64,000 nt of DNA from Mesorhizobium sp. 131-2-1 (GTDB lineage Bacteria; Pseudomonadota; Alphaproteobacteria; Rhizobiales; Rhizobiaceae), in the NCBI RefSeq assembly GCF_016756535.1, contig NZ_AP023247.1, forward strand, positions 1,116,001 to 1,180,000. The letters are read 5' to 3'. A program made the translations under genes and the position numbers. Positions 50,520-60,802 of the stretch are shown piece by piece; the first letter of the stretch is position 1, and every line of letters begins with the position of its first letter. Under the pieces are notes generated by a model. The model ran no database searches, was not told where the DNA came from, and saw only the letters and a program-made list of their open reading frames with translations.

Positions 50520-50779
50520 TGTTGCTGGACCTCTGCTACTCGCCGACAATCAACCTTACCACATCTGCTGACACTCGAAAGCGACGGCATTTTGCCCGCT
50601 AATCCCGCTAGTCCCCACCGCCAAACTGCGCCAAGCAAGACGCGGCCGGTAAATCTTCCGATGATTTGGCTTTGTGTCGGTGATGAGCCGTGCATTTCCA
50701 AGTCTCCTTCGGTTGCAGTTTCCTTGGGAAACGCATTGGGAAGGAGGCAAATGGCGATGACACTGTTAGTCGAGAAATC

Positions 50780-50869
50780 TGGCGGAGAGGGAGGGATTCG
50801 AACCCCCGATGCCCTTGCGAGCATGCCGCATTTCGAGTGCGGTGCATTCGACCACTCTGCCACCTCTCC
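50780..50869 (-). tRNA. tRNA-Ser (anticodon CGA)
   Basis: 90 nt including the encoded CCA. The acceptor arm GGAGAGG pairs with CCTCTCC, the T-loop is GGTTCGAATCC, and a long variable arm (TGCTCGCAAGGGCA) marks a class II tRNA. The anticodon stem CCGCA/TGCGG encloses loop CTCGAAA, so the anticodon is CGA, reading UCG. Its 3' end points to the accessory region at lower coordinates, so it could be an integration site. Confidence 0.95.
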
Positions 50870-51266
50870 GCGGTCATGGTCGGCCGTTGCCGGCGCGGCG
50901 CACTAGATAACGACTGGACGTCAAGGTTACAAGGCCAAATCTGCCTGAAGTCAGGCTTCTTTGACGCGGTGTCGATCTGGCCACGGCCAGGCGCGCCCGG
51001 CAGGCCGGCCATGCGGCTCGTCCGCGGCGCCAGCGCCAGGCTCCCATACGCATGGCAGCCGGGCCCGGGCACCGCGAACCGGCGGATGTTCCTGGCGCCA
51101 GCCACTCGCCTTGACTTTGACCGGACCTTCGGTTAGGGACAGCGCGCAATCGGCGTGGAGGGTTCTTCCGCGCCGCTTGTTTTTTGAACCCGCAGACTGA
51201 CAAAAAGACGGCCGAACCGCGAGACGCGGCTCATCAAGGCCGACCGAACAGCGAAAGGCAAAAAAG
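50870..51266. other. 397-bp intergenic region upstream of rplU
   Basis: No credible gene. It contains the pair GCCCGGCAGGCCGGCCATGCG (split here as GCCCGGC and GGCCATGCG) near 50996-51015 and its inverse CGCATGGCAGCCGGGC near 51049-51064, so a stable hairpin is possible. The rplU-rpmA promoter and leader must lie in the right part. No known ribosomal-protein leader motif was recognised. Confidence 0.4.
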
Positions 51267-51950
51267 ATGTTCGCAGTCATCAAAACGGGCGGCAAGCAGT
51301 ATCGCGTCGCCGCCAACGATCTCCTGAAGATCGAGAAACTCGAAGCCAAGGTCGGCGAAATCGTCGAGCTCAGCCAGGTGCTGGCGCATGGCGAGGGCGA
51401 GAACGTCACCTTCGGCGCGCCGTTCGTCGATGGCGCCACCGTCACCGCCGAAGTCGTCGAACAGGGCAAGAACCGCACCGTCATCGCTTTCAAGAAGCGC
51501 CGCCGGCAGAATTCGCGCCGCAAGATCGGCCACCGTCAGCTTTTGACCACCGTCCGGATCGCCGAGATCCTGCTGGGTGGCGCCAAGCCGGCGAAGAAGG
51601 CCGCCGCCAAGCCGGAAGCCAAGGCTGAAGTCGCCGCCGAGGCGAAGGCCGAGGCCGCTCCGAAGGAGGCCAAGGCCAAGAAGGAAGCCGCTCCGAAGGC
51701 GGAAGCCACCGCCGAGGCCGCCGCCGCGCCGCTGTTCAAGGCGCCGAAGGGCGAGCCGGACGACCTGACGGTGATCAAGGGCATCGGCCCGGTCGCCGCC
51801 AAGGATCTCAACGAGCAGGGCATTATCACCTTCGCCCAGCTCGCCAAGCTTTCGGACAAGGATGTCGCCAAGATCGACGAGCATATGCCGTTCAGCGCCG
51901 ACCAGATCAAGGACTGGCGCGAGCAGGCCAAGGAGCTGGCGAAGAACTAA
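51267..51950 (+). CDS. rplU: ribosomal protein L21 with C-terminal HhH domain
   Basis: 227 residues, more than twice the usual ~103. Residues 1-103 are L21 ([29 protein letters not shown]). A Lys/Ala/Glu-rich linker (about 104-160) leads to a helix-hairpin-helix-like domain (about 165-225) with [20 protein letters not shown]. Long L21 proteins of this kind occur in rhizobia. AAAGGCAAAAAAG lies just before ATG 51267. First gene of rplU-rpmA. Confidence 0.95.
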   Translation: MFAVIKTGGKQYRVAANDLLKIEKLEAKVGEIVELSQVLAHGEGENVTFGAPFVDGATVTAEVVEQGKNRTVIAFKKRRRQNSRRKIGHRQLLTTVRIAEILLGGAKPAKKAAAKPEAKAEVAAEAKAEAAPKEAKAKKEAAPKAEATAEAAAAPLFKAPKGEPDDLTVIKGIGPVAAKDLNEQGIITFAQLAKLSDKDVAKIDEHMPFSADQIKDWREQAKELAKN

Positions 51951-52050
51951 ATCGAACCGGCGAAAACGTCGCCGGATCGGACTTGAAACGGAACGCGAAC
52001 GCGTTCATAAGACCATTCAAGCGCCCCCAGGGCGTATCGGAGTTAGTTAG

Positions 52051-52320
52051 ATGGCACACAAGAAAGCTGGCGGTTCGTCGCGCAATGGTCGCGACTCGCA
52101 CTCCAAGCGTCTCGGCGTGAAGAAGTTCGGCGGCGAAGCCGTGCTCGCCGGCAACATCATCATTCGTCAACGCGGCACCACCTGGCATCCGGGCACCAAC
52201 GTAGGCATGGGCACGGACCACACCCTGTTTGCGCTCGAAGCCGGCGCAGTCGCCTTCAACAAAAAAGCCAACGGCCGAACCTACGTCTCGGTGAACCCGA
52301 TTACCAAAGCAGCGGAGTAG
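52051..52320 (+). CDS. rpmA: ribosomal protein L27
   Basis: 89 residues, typical. The start [20 protein letters not shown] is the conserved L27 N-terminal extension reaching the peptidyl-transferase centre; [19 protein letters not shown] follows. No N-terminal prosequence for Prp-type processing is present. 100 bp after rplU; a terminator follows. Confidence 0.98.
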   Translation: MAHKKAGGSSRNGRDSHSKRLGVKKFGGEAVLAGNIIIRQRGTTWHPGTNVGMGTDHTLFALEAGAVAFNKKANGRTYVSVNPITKAAE

Positions 52321-52389
52321 CCGGTTCCGCACCACAACACCGGCACCCATCTCGGGAACCGGTGTCTGGCCAGGCCAGGAAAAGGATCA

Positions 52390-52418
52390 GGGGAGATGGG
52401 TTTCCATCTCCCCTTTTT
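52390..52418 (+). terminator. intrinsic terminator after rpmA
   Basis: GGGGAGATGG-GTTT-CCATCTCCCC followed by TTTTT, a 10-bp stem. It ends the rplU-rpmA transcript before the acetyltransferase gene. Confidence 0.88.
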
Positions 52419-52439
52419 CTTGTGCCTGGAGGACTGAAC

Positions 52440-53027
52440 ATGGTTGCCGAAGCGGAAGACACGGACGACGAAAGTTACGCGATAGACTGCCCGGTGCTGG
52501 CCACCGAGCGGCTGGTGATGCGCGCGCCGCGCGACAGCGACGTCGGGGCGCTGGTGGCGCTGGCCGACAACCGTCACGTGGCCGAGATGCTGGCCCGCAT
52601 GCCGCATCCTTATGGCGAGGCCGAGGCGCGCGCCTTCCTCGCCATGGCGGCGTCGCGTCGCGCCGGCATCGTCTATGCGCTGACGCTCGCCGGCACCGGC
52701 ACCTTCGTCGGCTGCGCGGGGCTCAACACCACCGATCGCGGGCTGGAGCTCGGCTACTGGATCGGCGAACCCTACTGGAAACGTGGCTACGCCACGGAAG
52801 CGGCGCACGCGCTGGTCGACCTCGCCTTCCAGAGGACCCCGATCCAGGTGCTGCAGGCGTCGACCCGGGTGATCAACCCGGCCTCGCGCCGGGTCATCCA
52901 CAAGTGCGGGTTCCAGTATGCCGGCCAGGGCATGCTGAACTCGATCGTCGCCGGCCAGGTGCCGGTCGAGCGCTACCGGCTCGATCGCAAGACCTGGACC
53001 AGCCTGCGGAACTGGGTGCATTTCTGA
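52440..53027 (+). CDS. GNAT-family acetyltransferase (RimJ/RimL-like)
   Basis: 195 residues. The GNAT fold starts ATERLVMRAPRDSDV; ELGYWIGEPYWKRGYATEA is the acetyl-CoA pyrophosphate-binding loop (motif A) and NPASRRVIHKCGF the C-terminal motif. It belongs to the RimJ/RimL-type group, which acetylates protein N-termini or small amines. The ATG at 52440 has GGAGG 8 nt upstream, just after the rpmA terminator, so it has its own promoter or depends on read-through. Substrate unknown. Confidence 0.88.
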   Translation: MVAEAEDTDDESYAIDCPVLATERLVMRAPRDSDVGALVALADNRHVAEMLARMPHPYGEAEARAFLAMAASRRAGIVYALTLAGTGTFVGCAGLNTTDRGLELGYWIGEPYWKRGYATEAAHALVDLAFQRTPIQVLQASTRVINPASRRVIHKCGFQYAGQGMLNSIVAGQVPVERYRLDRKTWTSLRNWVHF

Positions 53028-53035
53028 GATGGGCC

Positions 53036-53268
53036 GATATTCAGGTGAGGCCGGCCTGCGAATGGCGGCTTCCCGCGCTTACTACAGCGCCGCGCGTCCT
53101 CCTGGACGCGCAAAGGACGCTGTAGCAGTTTTGTTGGCGCATGATCCTTTCCGAAAATCGATTTCGATTTTCGGGGTCATGCGCTTGCTCACGTGCTTCA
53201 AGCACGCTCCGCTCCGGGTCTCGGAAGCCACCATTCTCGGCGCGGCCTGACCTGAATCTCGACCCATC
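53036..53268. repeat. composite nested repeat element, copy 2
   Basis: Outer element: same inverted-repeat termini as 23711-23840 (GATATTCAGGTGAGGCCGG left, inverse of GAGATTCAGGTCAGGCCGCG right). Between its interior parts lie two further palindromic elements: 53082-53125 (CTACAGCG ... CGCTGTAG) and 53137-53184 (GCGCATGATCC ... GGTCATGCGC). The arrangement looks like repeats inserted into a repeat. Confidence 0.75.
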
Positions 53269-53313
53269 TCGGAGTGTAGCGCGGACAGGAAAAGTCGTTT
53301 TGCGGACCGGACT

Positions 53314-54177
53314 TCAGCCGAGCTCGACCCAGACCGGCAAGTGATCCGAACCCACCGCCTGCCGGTCGACCCACAGGCGCTGCAGCGATCTGGCGAGCGA
53401 GGCGCTGGTGAAGACATAGTCGATGCGTTTCTGGCGGCTCGCATCGTCGGGCTGTTTCGGATCGACCCAGGTGACGAGATCCGGGACGCCCAGGCGCTCG
53501 GCGACATCGACGGCGAGATCGGCGGTGAGCGGCATGCCGAATTCGTGGTCCGGGCGCCCGGCAAGGTCGACATACTCGGGCGAGCCGGACAGCATGTTGA
53601 AGTCGCCCATGACGATGAAGGCTTCCGGGTAGGGCAGGTCCGGCAGGCCGATCTCGGGAACGCCGGAAAGGCCGCCGCCCTCCAGCGCGTAGTTCAACAG
53701 GCGCTGGCGCAGGAAGCGGATCTGGCTTTGACGTTCGACAGGGCTGCGATGGTCGAGATGCGTGGAATAGAAACGGATGAAGCCGAGCGGTGTCTCGATC
53801 AGCGCTTCAAGCGCACCGCGCTGGAAATTCATCGCCTCCAGGCTGCGGCTGCGCGGCAGGAGAAGGTTGCGCGACAGATGAATGGGTGTCTTGGACAGGA
53901 CCATGTTGCCGAGCTGGAACGTCGTCGTGATGGCGCGGCCGGCCTCCAGGCGCGAGCTGATGTTGACCTCGAAATTGCTGCCATAGGCGGCAAAATAGTC
54001 AGGCAGCGCCTCGCCGATCTCGGCCACCATGTCGCGGTTGCCGTTCCTCGGGTTGTTGCGGGTGACCTCCTGCAGCGCGATCACGTCGGCGCCGCGAATG
54101 GCGTCAGCGATGCGGGTGACATCGTAGCGGCCGTCGAGGCCGATGCCGTACTGGATGTTGTAGGTGACAAGCTTCAT
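53314..54177 (-). CDS. endonuclease/exonuclease/phosphatase (EEP) family protein
   Basis: 287 residues. All EEP motifs are visible: VTYNIQYG, ALQEVTRNN (metal Glu), STHLDHRS, VMGDFNML, RIDYVFTS and SDHLPVWVEL (catalytic His/Asp). Members hydrolyse phosphodiesters in DNA, inositol phosphates or sphingomyelin; no specificity can be assigned, and lack of a signal peptide suggests a cytoplasmic enzyme. ATG 54177. Divergent from obgE with a 148-bp spacer. Confidence 0.9.
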   Translation of the reverse strand: MKLVTYNIQYGIGLDGRYDVTRIADAIRGADVIALQEVTRNNPRNGNRDMVAEIGEALPDYFAAYGSNFEVNISSRLEAGRAITTTFQLGNMVLSKTPIHLSRNLLLPRSRSLEAMNFQRGALEALIETPLGFIRFYSTHLDHRSPVERQSQIRFLRQRLLNYALEGGGLSGVPEIGLPDLPYPEAFIVMGDFNMLSGSPEYVDLAGRPDHEFGMPLTADLAVDVAERLGVPDLVTWVDPKQPDDASRQKRIDYVFTSASLARSLQRLWVDRQAVGSDHLPVWVELG

Positions 54178-54307
54178 TGCCGCGCCCCTTCAGCCCGCGC
54201 GAACAGTGCTACCGCGTCCTTTGCAAAAGGGCATCCGGCGCTTTAGTCGCAAATCGGCCTCGCCCTTCGCCCCGCCTTGGTTTAGAGCAATCCCGCAAAC
54301 GCAATAG

Positions 54308-55354
<1,047 letters not shown>

Positions 55355-55356
55355 CC

Positions 55357-56526
55357 ATGCAGTCGCTGAAGAAATACCGGCGCATCACCGTCAAGATCGG
55401 CTCGGCGCTGCTTGTCGACCGCGCCACAGGGCTGAAGCGCGACTGGCTCGACTCACTTGCCGATGACATCGCCGTGCTCGCCCATGGCGGCGCCGAGGTG
55501 CTCGTCGTCTCCTCGGGCGCGATCGCGCTCGGCCGGACCATCCTTGGCCTGGGCAAGCGGGCGCTGAAGCTGGAAGAGAGCCAGGCCGCCGCCGCCGTCG
55601 GCCAGATCGCGCTCGCCGGCGCCTGGTCGGATGCGCTCGGCAAGGGCGGGCTGAAATCGGGCCAGATCCTGCTGACGCTCGGCGACACCGAGGAGCGCCG
55701 GCGCTACCTCAATGCGCGGGCCACGATCTCGACGCTGCTCAAGATGAAGGCAGTGCCGGTCATCAACGAGAACGACACGGTGGCGACGTCGGAAATCCGC
55801 TATGGCGACAATGACCGGCTGGCCGCTCGCGTCGCCACTATGATGGGCGCTGATCTCCTGGTGCTGCTCTCCGACATCGACGGGCTCTACACGGCGCCGC
55901 CGGCCAGGGACCCGCAGGCGAAATTCATCCCGGTGGTCGACCGCATCACCCCCGATATCGAGGCGATGGCAGGCGCTGCCGCGTCCGAGCTGTCGCGCGG
56001 CGGCATGCGGACGAAACTCGACGCCGGCAAGATCGCCAATGCAGCCGGCACCGCCATGGTCATCACATCCGGCACCAGACTGTCGCCGCTGATGGCGATC
56101 GAGCGCGGCGAACGCGCCACCTTCTTCCGGCCGAGCGCCAATCCGGTCAAGGGTTACAAGACCTGGATCGCCGGCCAACTCGAACCGGCGGGACGGCTCA
56201 CCGTCGATGCCGGCGCCGTCGGCGCGCTCAAGTCCGGCAAATCGCTGCTGCCGGCCGGCGTCAAACTGGTGAGCGGCAATTTCTCGCGCGGCGACACGGT
56301 GGCGATCCTGTCGCCCGAGGGCCGCGAGATCGCTCGCGGCCTGGTTGCCTACGATGCCGCCGATGCCGTAAGGATCGCAGGCCTGAAGACGGCCGAGATC
56401 GAAACCGTGCTCGGCTACGAGGCGCGCTCGGCGATGATCCATCGCGACGACCTTGTGGTGAGCCATTCCGGGGATCAAATATCGGCCGGTGGCCAAGTAT
56501 TGGCCGGCGACCAGAGCGGAGGATGA
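55357..56526 (+). CDS. proB: glutamate 5-kinase
   Basis: 389 residues. Amino-acid kinase domain (about 1-255: [37 protein letters not shown]) followed by a PUA domain (about 280-375). It makes gamma-glutamyl phosphate, the first step of proline synthesis. The ATG at 55357 lies 2 nt after the obgE stop; a GTG at 55351 overlapping that stop (GTGA) is an alternative start. The kinase is feedback-regulated by proline in known homologues. Confidence 0.96.
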   Translation: MQSLKKYRRITVKIGSALLVDRATGLKRDWLDSLADDIAVLAHGGAEVLVVSSGAIALGRTILGLGKRALKLEESQAAAAVGQIALAGAWSDALGKGGLKSGQILLTLGDTEERRRYLNARATISTLLKMKAVPVINENDTVATSEIRYGDNDRLAARVATMMGADLLVLLSDIDGLYTAPPARDPQAKFIPVVDRITPDIEAMAGAAASELSRGGMRTKLDAGKIANAAGTAMVITSGTRLSPLMAIERGERATFFRPSANPVKGYKTWIAGQLEPAGRLTVDAGAVGALKSGKSLLPAGVKLVSGNFSRGDTVAILSPEGREIARGLVAYDAADAVRIAGLKTAEIETVLGYEARSAMIHRDDLVVSHSGDQISAGGQVLAGDQSGG

Positions 56527-56529
56527 GCC

Positions 56530-57816
56530 ATGCTGAAGCTGCATGAAAAATCCGGGAATGACACCGCCGTGCTGATGGCCGATATCGGCCGCCGCGCCCG
56601 CGCCGCCGCCCGGCCGCTGGCCATTGCCACCACCGCAGCCAAGAATGCGGCGCTTGTCGCCATGGCTGAGGCCATTCTTCGCAATGAGCAGGCGATCCTC
56701 GAGGCCAACGCCATCGACGTCTCGAACGGTGAGGAGTCCGGCCTGTCTCCATCGTTCATGGACCGGCTGAAGCTGACGCCGTCGCGCGTCAAGGCGATGG
56801 CTGACGGCATCCGCGAGATCGCCGGGCTTAAGGATCCGGTCGGCGACGTGATCGCCGAATGGGACCGGCCGAACGGCCTGCATATCGAACGCGTGCGCAC
56901 GCCGCTCGGCGTCATCGGCGTCATCTATGAGAGCCGGCCGAACGTGACGGCGGATGCCGGCGCGCTCTGCCTCAAGGCCGGCAATCCGGTGATCCTGCGC
57001 GGCGGCTCGGATTCGCTCAATTCGTCATCGGCGATCCATGCCTGCCTGGTCGAAGGGCTGAAGGCGGCCGGTTTGCCCGAGGACGCCATCCAGCTGGTGC
57101 CGACCACCGACCGCACCGCCGTCGGCGAGATGCTGAAGGGCCTTGGCGGCAATCTCGACGTGATCATCCCGCGCGGTGGCAAAAGCCTGGTCGGGCGCGT
57201 GCAGAGCGAGGCGCGGGTGCCGGTCTTCGCGCATCTCGAAGGCATCTGCCATGTCTATGTCGACCGCTCGGCAAAACTCGACATGGCGGTGAAGATTGCC
57301 GTCAACGCCAAGATGCGCCGAACCGGCGTCTGCGGCGCGGCCGAGACGCTGCTGGTCGATCGCGCGGCGGCGCCCACCCATCTCGTGCCGATCCTCGAGG
57401 CGCTGCGCGCCGCCGGCTGCGAGATCCATGCCGACACCGAGGTGATGAAGGCGTTTTCCGATGCCAGCCCGGCGAGTGACGCCGACTGGGTGACGGAATA
57501 TCTCGACGCCATCATCGCGGTAAGGCTGGTCGATGGCGTCACCGGCGCGATCGACCATATCGAGACCTTCTCCTCGCACCACACCGAGGCGATCATCGCC
57601 GAGGATGCTGAAGCGGTGGAGCGCTTCTTCAACGAGATCGACTCGGCGATTCTGCTGCACAACGCTTCGACGCAGTTCGCCGATGGCGGCGAGTTCGGCA
57701 TGGGCGCCGAGATCGGCATCGCCACCGGCAAGATGCACGCGCGCGGACCGGTCGGCGTCGAGCAGCTGACCTCGTTCAAATACCGCGTGCGCGGGTCGGG
57801 ACAGGTGAGGCCGTGA
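56530..57816 (+). CDS. proA: gamma-glutamyl phosphate reductase
   Basis: 428 residues. The aldehyde-dehydrogenase-like fold includes the NADPH-binding segment [14 protein letters not shown] and the catalytic Cys in [13 protein letters not shown]. It reduces gamma-glutamyl phosphate to glutamate semialdehyde in proline synthesis. Follows proB by 3 nt. An inverted-repeat element separates it from nadD. Confidence 0.97.
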   Translation: MLKLHEKSGNDTAVLMADIGRRARAAARPLAIATTAAKNAALVAMAEAILRNEQAILEANAIDVSNGEESGLSPSFMDRLKLTPSRVKAMADGIREIAGLKDPVGDVIAEWDRPNGLHIERVRTPLGVIGVIYESRPNVTADAGALCLKAGNPVILRGGSDSLNSSSAIHACLVEGLKAAGLPEDAIQLVPTTDRTAVGEMLKGLGGNLDVIIPRGGKSLVGRVQSEARVPVFAHLEGICHVYVDRSAKLDMAVKIAVNAKMRRTGVCGAAETLLVDRAAAPTHLVPILEALRAAGCEIHADTEVMKAFSDASPASDADWVTEYLDAIIAVRLVDGVTGAIDHIETFSSHHTEAIIAEDAEAVERFFNEIDSAILLHNASTQFADGGEFGMGAEIGIATGKMHARGPVGVEQLTSFKYRVRGSGQVRP

Positions 57817-57849
57817 CGTTTTTTGCCCTAAGGGCCTGACGCTTGCGCC

Positions 57850-58014
57850 CAGCCACCCCCCTCTGTCCTGCCGGACATCTCCCCCTCAGGGGGGGAGATT
57901 GGCAGCTTCGCCGACGGCGCTCGGCCTGCAACGTCAGCGATTGGCGAAAGTGGAAGCGACATCTGATCTCCCCCCTTGAGGGGGAGATGCCCGGCAGGGC
58001 AGAGGGGGGCGCCT
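57850..58014. repeat. long inverted-repeat element between proA and nadD
   Basis: 165 bp. About 49 bp at each end are near-perfect inverse copies (left AGCCACCCCCCTCTGTCC ... CATCTCCCCCTCAGGG; right GGGGGAGATGCCCGGCAG ... GAGGGGGGCGCC), with a ~70-bp unique centre. The right end stops 6 bp before the nadD start, so it lies in that leader. A member of the rhizobial palindromic mosaic class. Confidence 0.75.
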
Positions 58015-58020
58015 AGCACC

Positions 58021-58653
58021 ATGCTATCGTCCCTTCAGCCCGCGGTCCCATCGCACTATCTGCGCATGCCGCATGCCGGCAAGGGCGTTGCCGTGGGTCT
58101 GTTCGGCGGCTCGTTCAATCCGCCGCATGCCGGTCATGCGCTGGTGGCCGAGATCGCGCTGCGCCGGCTGGCGCTCGACCAGCTGTGGTGGATGGTGACG
58201 CCGGGCAATCCGCTGAAGAGCACGCGCGAGCTGGCGCCACTCGCCGAGCGGTTGCATCTGTCCGAGCAGATCGCAAAGAATCCGAAGATCAAGGTCACCG
58301 CTTTCGAGGCCACGCACCACATCCGTTTCACGGCCGACACGCTGGCGCTGGTCAAGGCGCGCAATCCCGGTGTCGACTTCGTCTGGATCATGGGCGCCGA
58401 CAGCTTGCGCGACTTCCATCGCTGGCAGCGCTGGCGCCAGATCGCCATGACCTTCCCGATCGCCGTCATCGACCGCCCGGGCGCGACGCTCTCCTTCCTG
58501 TCTTCGGTGGTCGCCAAGACCTTCGACTATGCCCGCGTCGACGAGGGCGACGCGCCGCGGCTTGCCCGCATGAAGGCGCCGGCCTGGACCTTCATCCACG
58601 GTCCGCGCTCGTCGCTGTCGTCGAGCGCTATCCGCAAGGCGGCGCAGCGATGA
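58021..58653 (+). CDS. nadD: nicotinate-nucleotide adenylyltransferase
   Basis: 210 residues from ATG 58021. The nucleotidyltransferase motif GLFGGSFNPPHAGH (HxGH), MVTPGNPLK and the C-terminal SSLSSSAIRKA motif are complete. It adenylates nicotinate mononucleotide for NAD synthesis. The start is uncertain: ATG 58066 (MPHAGKGVAVGLFGG) is also plausible and neither has a clear ribosome-binding site because an inverted-repeat element occupies the leader. The stop overlaps the next gene as ATGA. Confidence 0.93.
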   Translation: MLSSLQPAVPSHYLRMPHAGKGVAVGLFGGSFNPPHAGHALVAEIALRRLALDQLWWMVTPGNPLKSTRELAPLAERLHLSEQIAKNPKIKVTAFEATHHIRFTADTLALVKARNPGVDFVWIMGADSLRDFHRWQRWRQIAMTFPIAVIDRPGATLSFLSSVVAKTFDYARVDEGDAPRLARMKAPAWTFIHGPRSSLSSSAIRKAAQR

Positions 58654-59420
58654 ACGGCCCCGGCCTGCCGGCGGTTCATGCTTTCTGGATCGGCGGGCCG
58701 CTCGGGGCAATGCATACCGCCTGCCTGAAGTCCTTCATCAGGGCAGGCCACCGCACTCTGCTGCATGTCTATGACGATCCCGGCGACGCGCCGGCTGGTG
58801 TCGAGCTCGTCGACGCAACAAGAATCCTGCCGCGTGAGCGCATCATCAGGCATCGCAATGGCGGCCTGGCTCTGTTCGCCGACATCTTCCGCTACAAGCT
58901 CCTGGCCACCGGCGCCGAGATCTACATCGACTGCGACATGTATTGCGTGCGGCCGCTGCGGCGGCGGCCCTATCTGTTCGGTTGGGAAAGCCAGACACGC
59001 ATCAACAATGCGGTGATGAGCCTGCCCGTAGGCTCGCCGATCCTCGCCGATCTGGTCGAGACGGTCGACCACCCGAAGCGGTTTCCCGAATGGTATTCGT
59101 GGAGCAAGCGGCTGCGCTTCGGGGCGCTGCGCGCGCTCGGCCGGGTGAAGGGATTCGAGGACCTGCCGCATGCCTCGATCGGCCCACCCTTGCTGACCTA
59201 TCTGGCGCGCAAGCACGGGCTGCTGGGCGAGGCTTCGCAGGTGGACGTGTTCTATCCCAATGTCGAGGGCGCGGGCACGCTGCTCGATCCCCGCAAATCC
59301 ATCGCCGATCTGGTGAAGCCGGAAACGCTGGCGATCCACCTTTGGCACGGCTCGCTCTGGAAGCTGCGGCTGGCCGACGTGCCGTCGAGCTCGCCGCTGG
59401 GCGAAATCCTGGCCATGTGA
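58650..59420 (+). CDS. glycosyltransferase with DXD motif (GT32-like)
   Basis: 256 residues. The start AFWIGGPLGAMHTACLKSF and the DXD block IYIDCDMYCVRPL, with FADIFRYKLL before it, match sugar transferases of the GT32/Gly_transf_sug type; these add sugars from UDP-donors to glycans or lipids. It overlaps nadD by 4 nt (ATGA), so is translated with it, although no metabolic link is evident. The donor and acceptor are unknown. Confidence 0.75.
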   Translation: MNGPGLPAVHAFWIGGPLGAMHTACLKSFIRAGHRTLLHVYDDPGDAPAGVELVDATRILPRERIIRHRNGGLALFADIFRYKLLATGAEIYIDCDMYCVRPLRRRPYLFGWESQTRINNAVMSLPVGSPILADLVETVDHPKRFPEWYSWSKRLRFGALRALGRVKGFEDLPHASIGPPLLTYLARKHGLLGEASQVDVFYPNVEGAGTLLDPRKSIADLVKPETLAIHLWHGSLWKLRLADVPSSSPLGEILAM

Positions 59421-59495
59421 GGTCGGCGCCACTGCCCGTCCGGTGATGTCGCTTTTGCGGCGGCCTTTCGCCGTGCGGTGGGCGATGTTGCGTGA

Positions 59496-60785
59496 ATGCT
59501 GGAGAAGAACCGCACCACCATCGAGCGAGAAGACGGCAAGCAGCCGGCGCCGCTGATCGCCATTGCCAGCGTCGTCGTGTCGATGGCGCTGATCGCCATC
59601 GGCAACGGGCTAATGTTCGCCTTCATCCCGGTGCGGCTCGGCGCCGACGGCTTCGATCCGACCTGGGCCGGGCTGATCGTCACCGGCCTTTCGGCCGGCG
59701 GGCTCGCCGGCTGCATCCTGACCGGCCCGCTGGTGCGCCGGGTCGGTCATGCGCGGGCATTCATGGTGCTTTCGGCGCTGATCGCGCTCTCCAACGCTGC
59801 GATCGGCGCAGGCCCGATCCCCCTCATCTGGATCGCGGCGCGGGCGCTCTACGGGTTCGCCATATGCGGCCTGTTCATCGTCGCCCAGAGCTGGCTCAAC
59901 GATGCCGTGCCCAATGCCATACGCGGCCGCGTCATGGCGGTGTTCTACGTCGCCTATGTCGCGGGCCTCGGTGTCGGCTATGCGACGCTTGCCGCCATCG
60001 ACATCCGGACGGCGGCCGCGCCGCTGATCGGCATCACCTTCACGGCGCTGTCGATCCTGCCGGTCGGCATGACCCGGCTTGCGCAGCCGCCACCGCCGCG
60101 GGCGGCATCCGTCGCGCTTGGCCGCGCCTGGCGGATCTCGCCGGTCGGCGTCGCCGGCATGCTCGCCGTCGGCGGCCTGTCGATGATCATCTCCGGTTTC
60201 GCGCCGATCCATGCCACCGCCAAGGGCTACGGCCAGGCGGATGTGGCGCTGCTGTTGTCGGCCATGCCGGTCGGCACGTTGATCCTGCAGATACCGCTCG
60301 GCTGGATTTCGGACCGGACCGACCGGCGCTATGTGCTGATCGGCGCGGCACTGCTTGCCCTCGTTGCCAGCTTGTTCGCCATCAGCTTCGATGGCGGGGC
60401 GCTGGCCGTTCTGCTCGTGGTCTACCTGATCTGGGACGGGGCGTCGGAATCGATCTATTCGCTGTCCAGCGCGCATGCCGCCGACCGCGCGGGCAAGGAT
60501 GACCTGCTGGCCTTGTCGAGCTCGATGCTGTTTGCCTGGTCGCTGGCTGGGTTTGTCGTGCCGGGCATCGTGACGGCGCTTTCCGCGGTCTACGGCACCG
60601 GAGCCTTCATCTATGTCGGAATCTTCATTGCCTCGGCGTTCTGCCTGTTCGTCTTGTGGCGGGTGCTGGCGGCGCGGCCGGTGCCGCCGACCGCGACTGG
60701 CAGCTTCGCGCCGATGAGCGCGCAGGCGCCGCTGCCGGTGGAACTCTGCTTCGCACCGGACGAGCAGCGCCGCCCCGGCAATTAG
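59496..60785 (+). CDS. MFS transporter
   Basis: 429 residues with twelve predicted membrane helices. Signature pieces are FAFIPVRLGADGF, GPLVRRVGHARAF after helix 2 (motif A place) and WISDRTDRRYVLIG in the second half. The layout fits the YcaD-like group of MFS proteins; the substrate is unknown. The C-terminal tail (about 395-429) is hydrophilic. 75 bp after the GT32-like gene; convergent with the MscS gene. Confidence 0.82.
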   Translation: MLEKNRTTIEREDGKQPAPLIAIASVVVSMALIAIGNGLMFAFIPVRLGADGFDPTWAGLIVTGLSAGGLAGCILTGPLVRRVGHARAFMVLSALIALSNAAIGAGPIPLIWIAARALYGFAICGLFIVAQSWLNDAVPNAIRGRVMAVFYVAYVAGLGVGYATLAAIDIRTAAAPLIGITFTALSILPVGMTRLAQPPPPRAASVALGRAWRISPVGVAGMLAVGGLSMIISGFAPIHATAKGYGQADVALLLSAMPVGTLILQIPLGWISDRTDRRYVLIGAALLALVASLFAISFDGGALAVLLVVYLIWDGASESIYSLSSAHAADRAGKDDLLALSSSMLFAWSLAGFVVPGIVTALSAVYGTGAFIYVGIFIASAFCLFVLWRVLAARPVPPTATGSFAPMSAQAPLPVELCFAPDEQRRPGN

Positions 60786-60802
60786 CGTTGAGCCTGCGCC
60801 CG

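Noticed and set aside
50516..50863. Leftward 115-codon frame beginning MAEWSNAPHSKC
   Set aside because: It translates the tRNA-Ser gene, a common false call.
50780..50869. tRNA-Ser as a proven attachment site
   Set aside because: The geometry fits, but no second copy of its 3' end and no integrase gene were found in the window.
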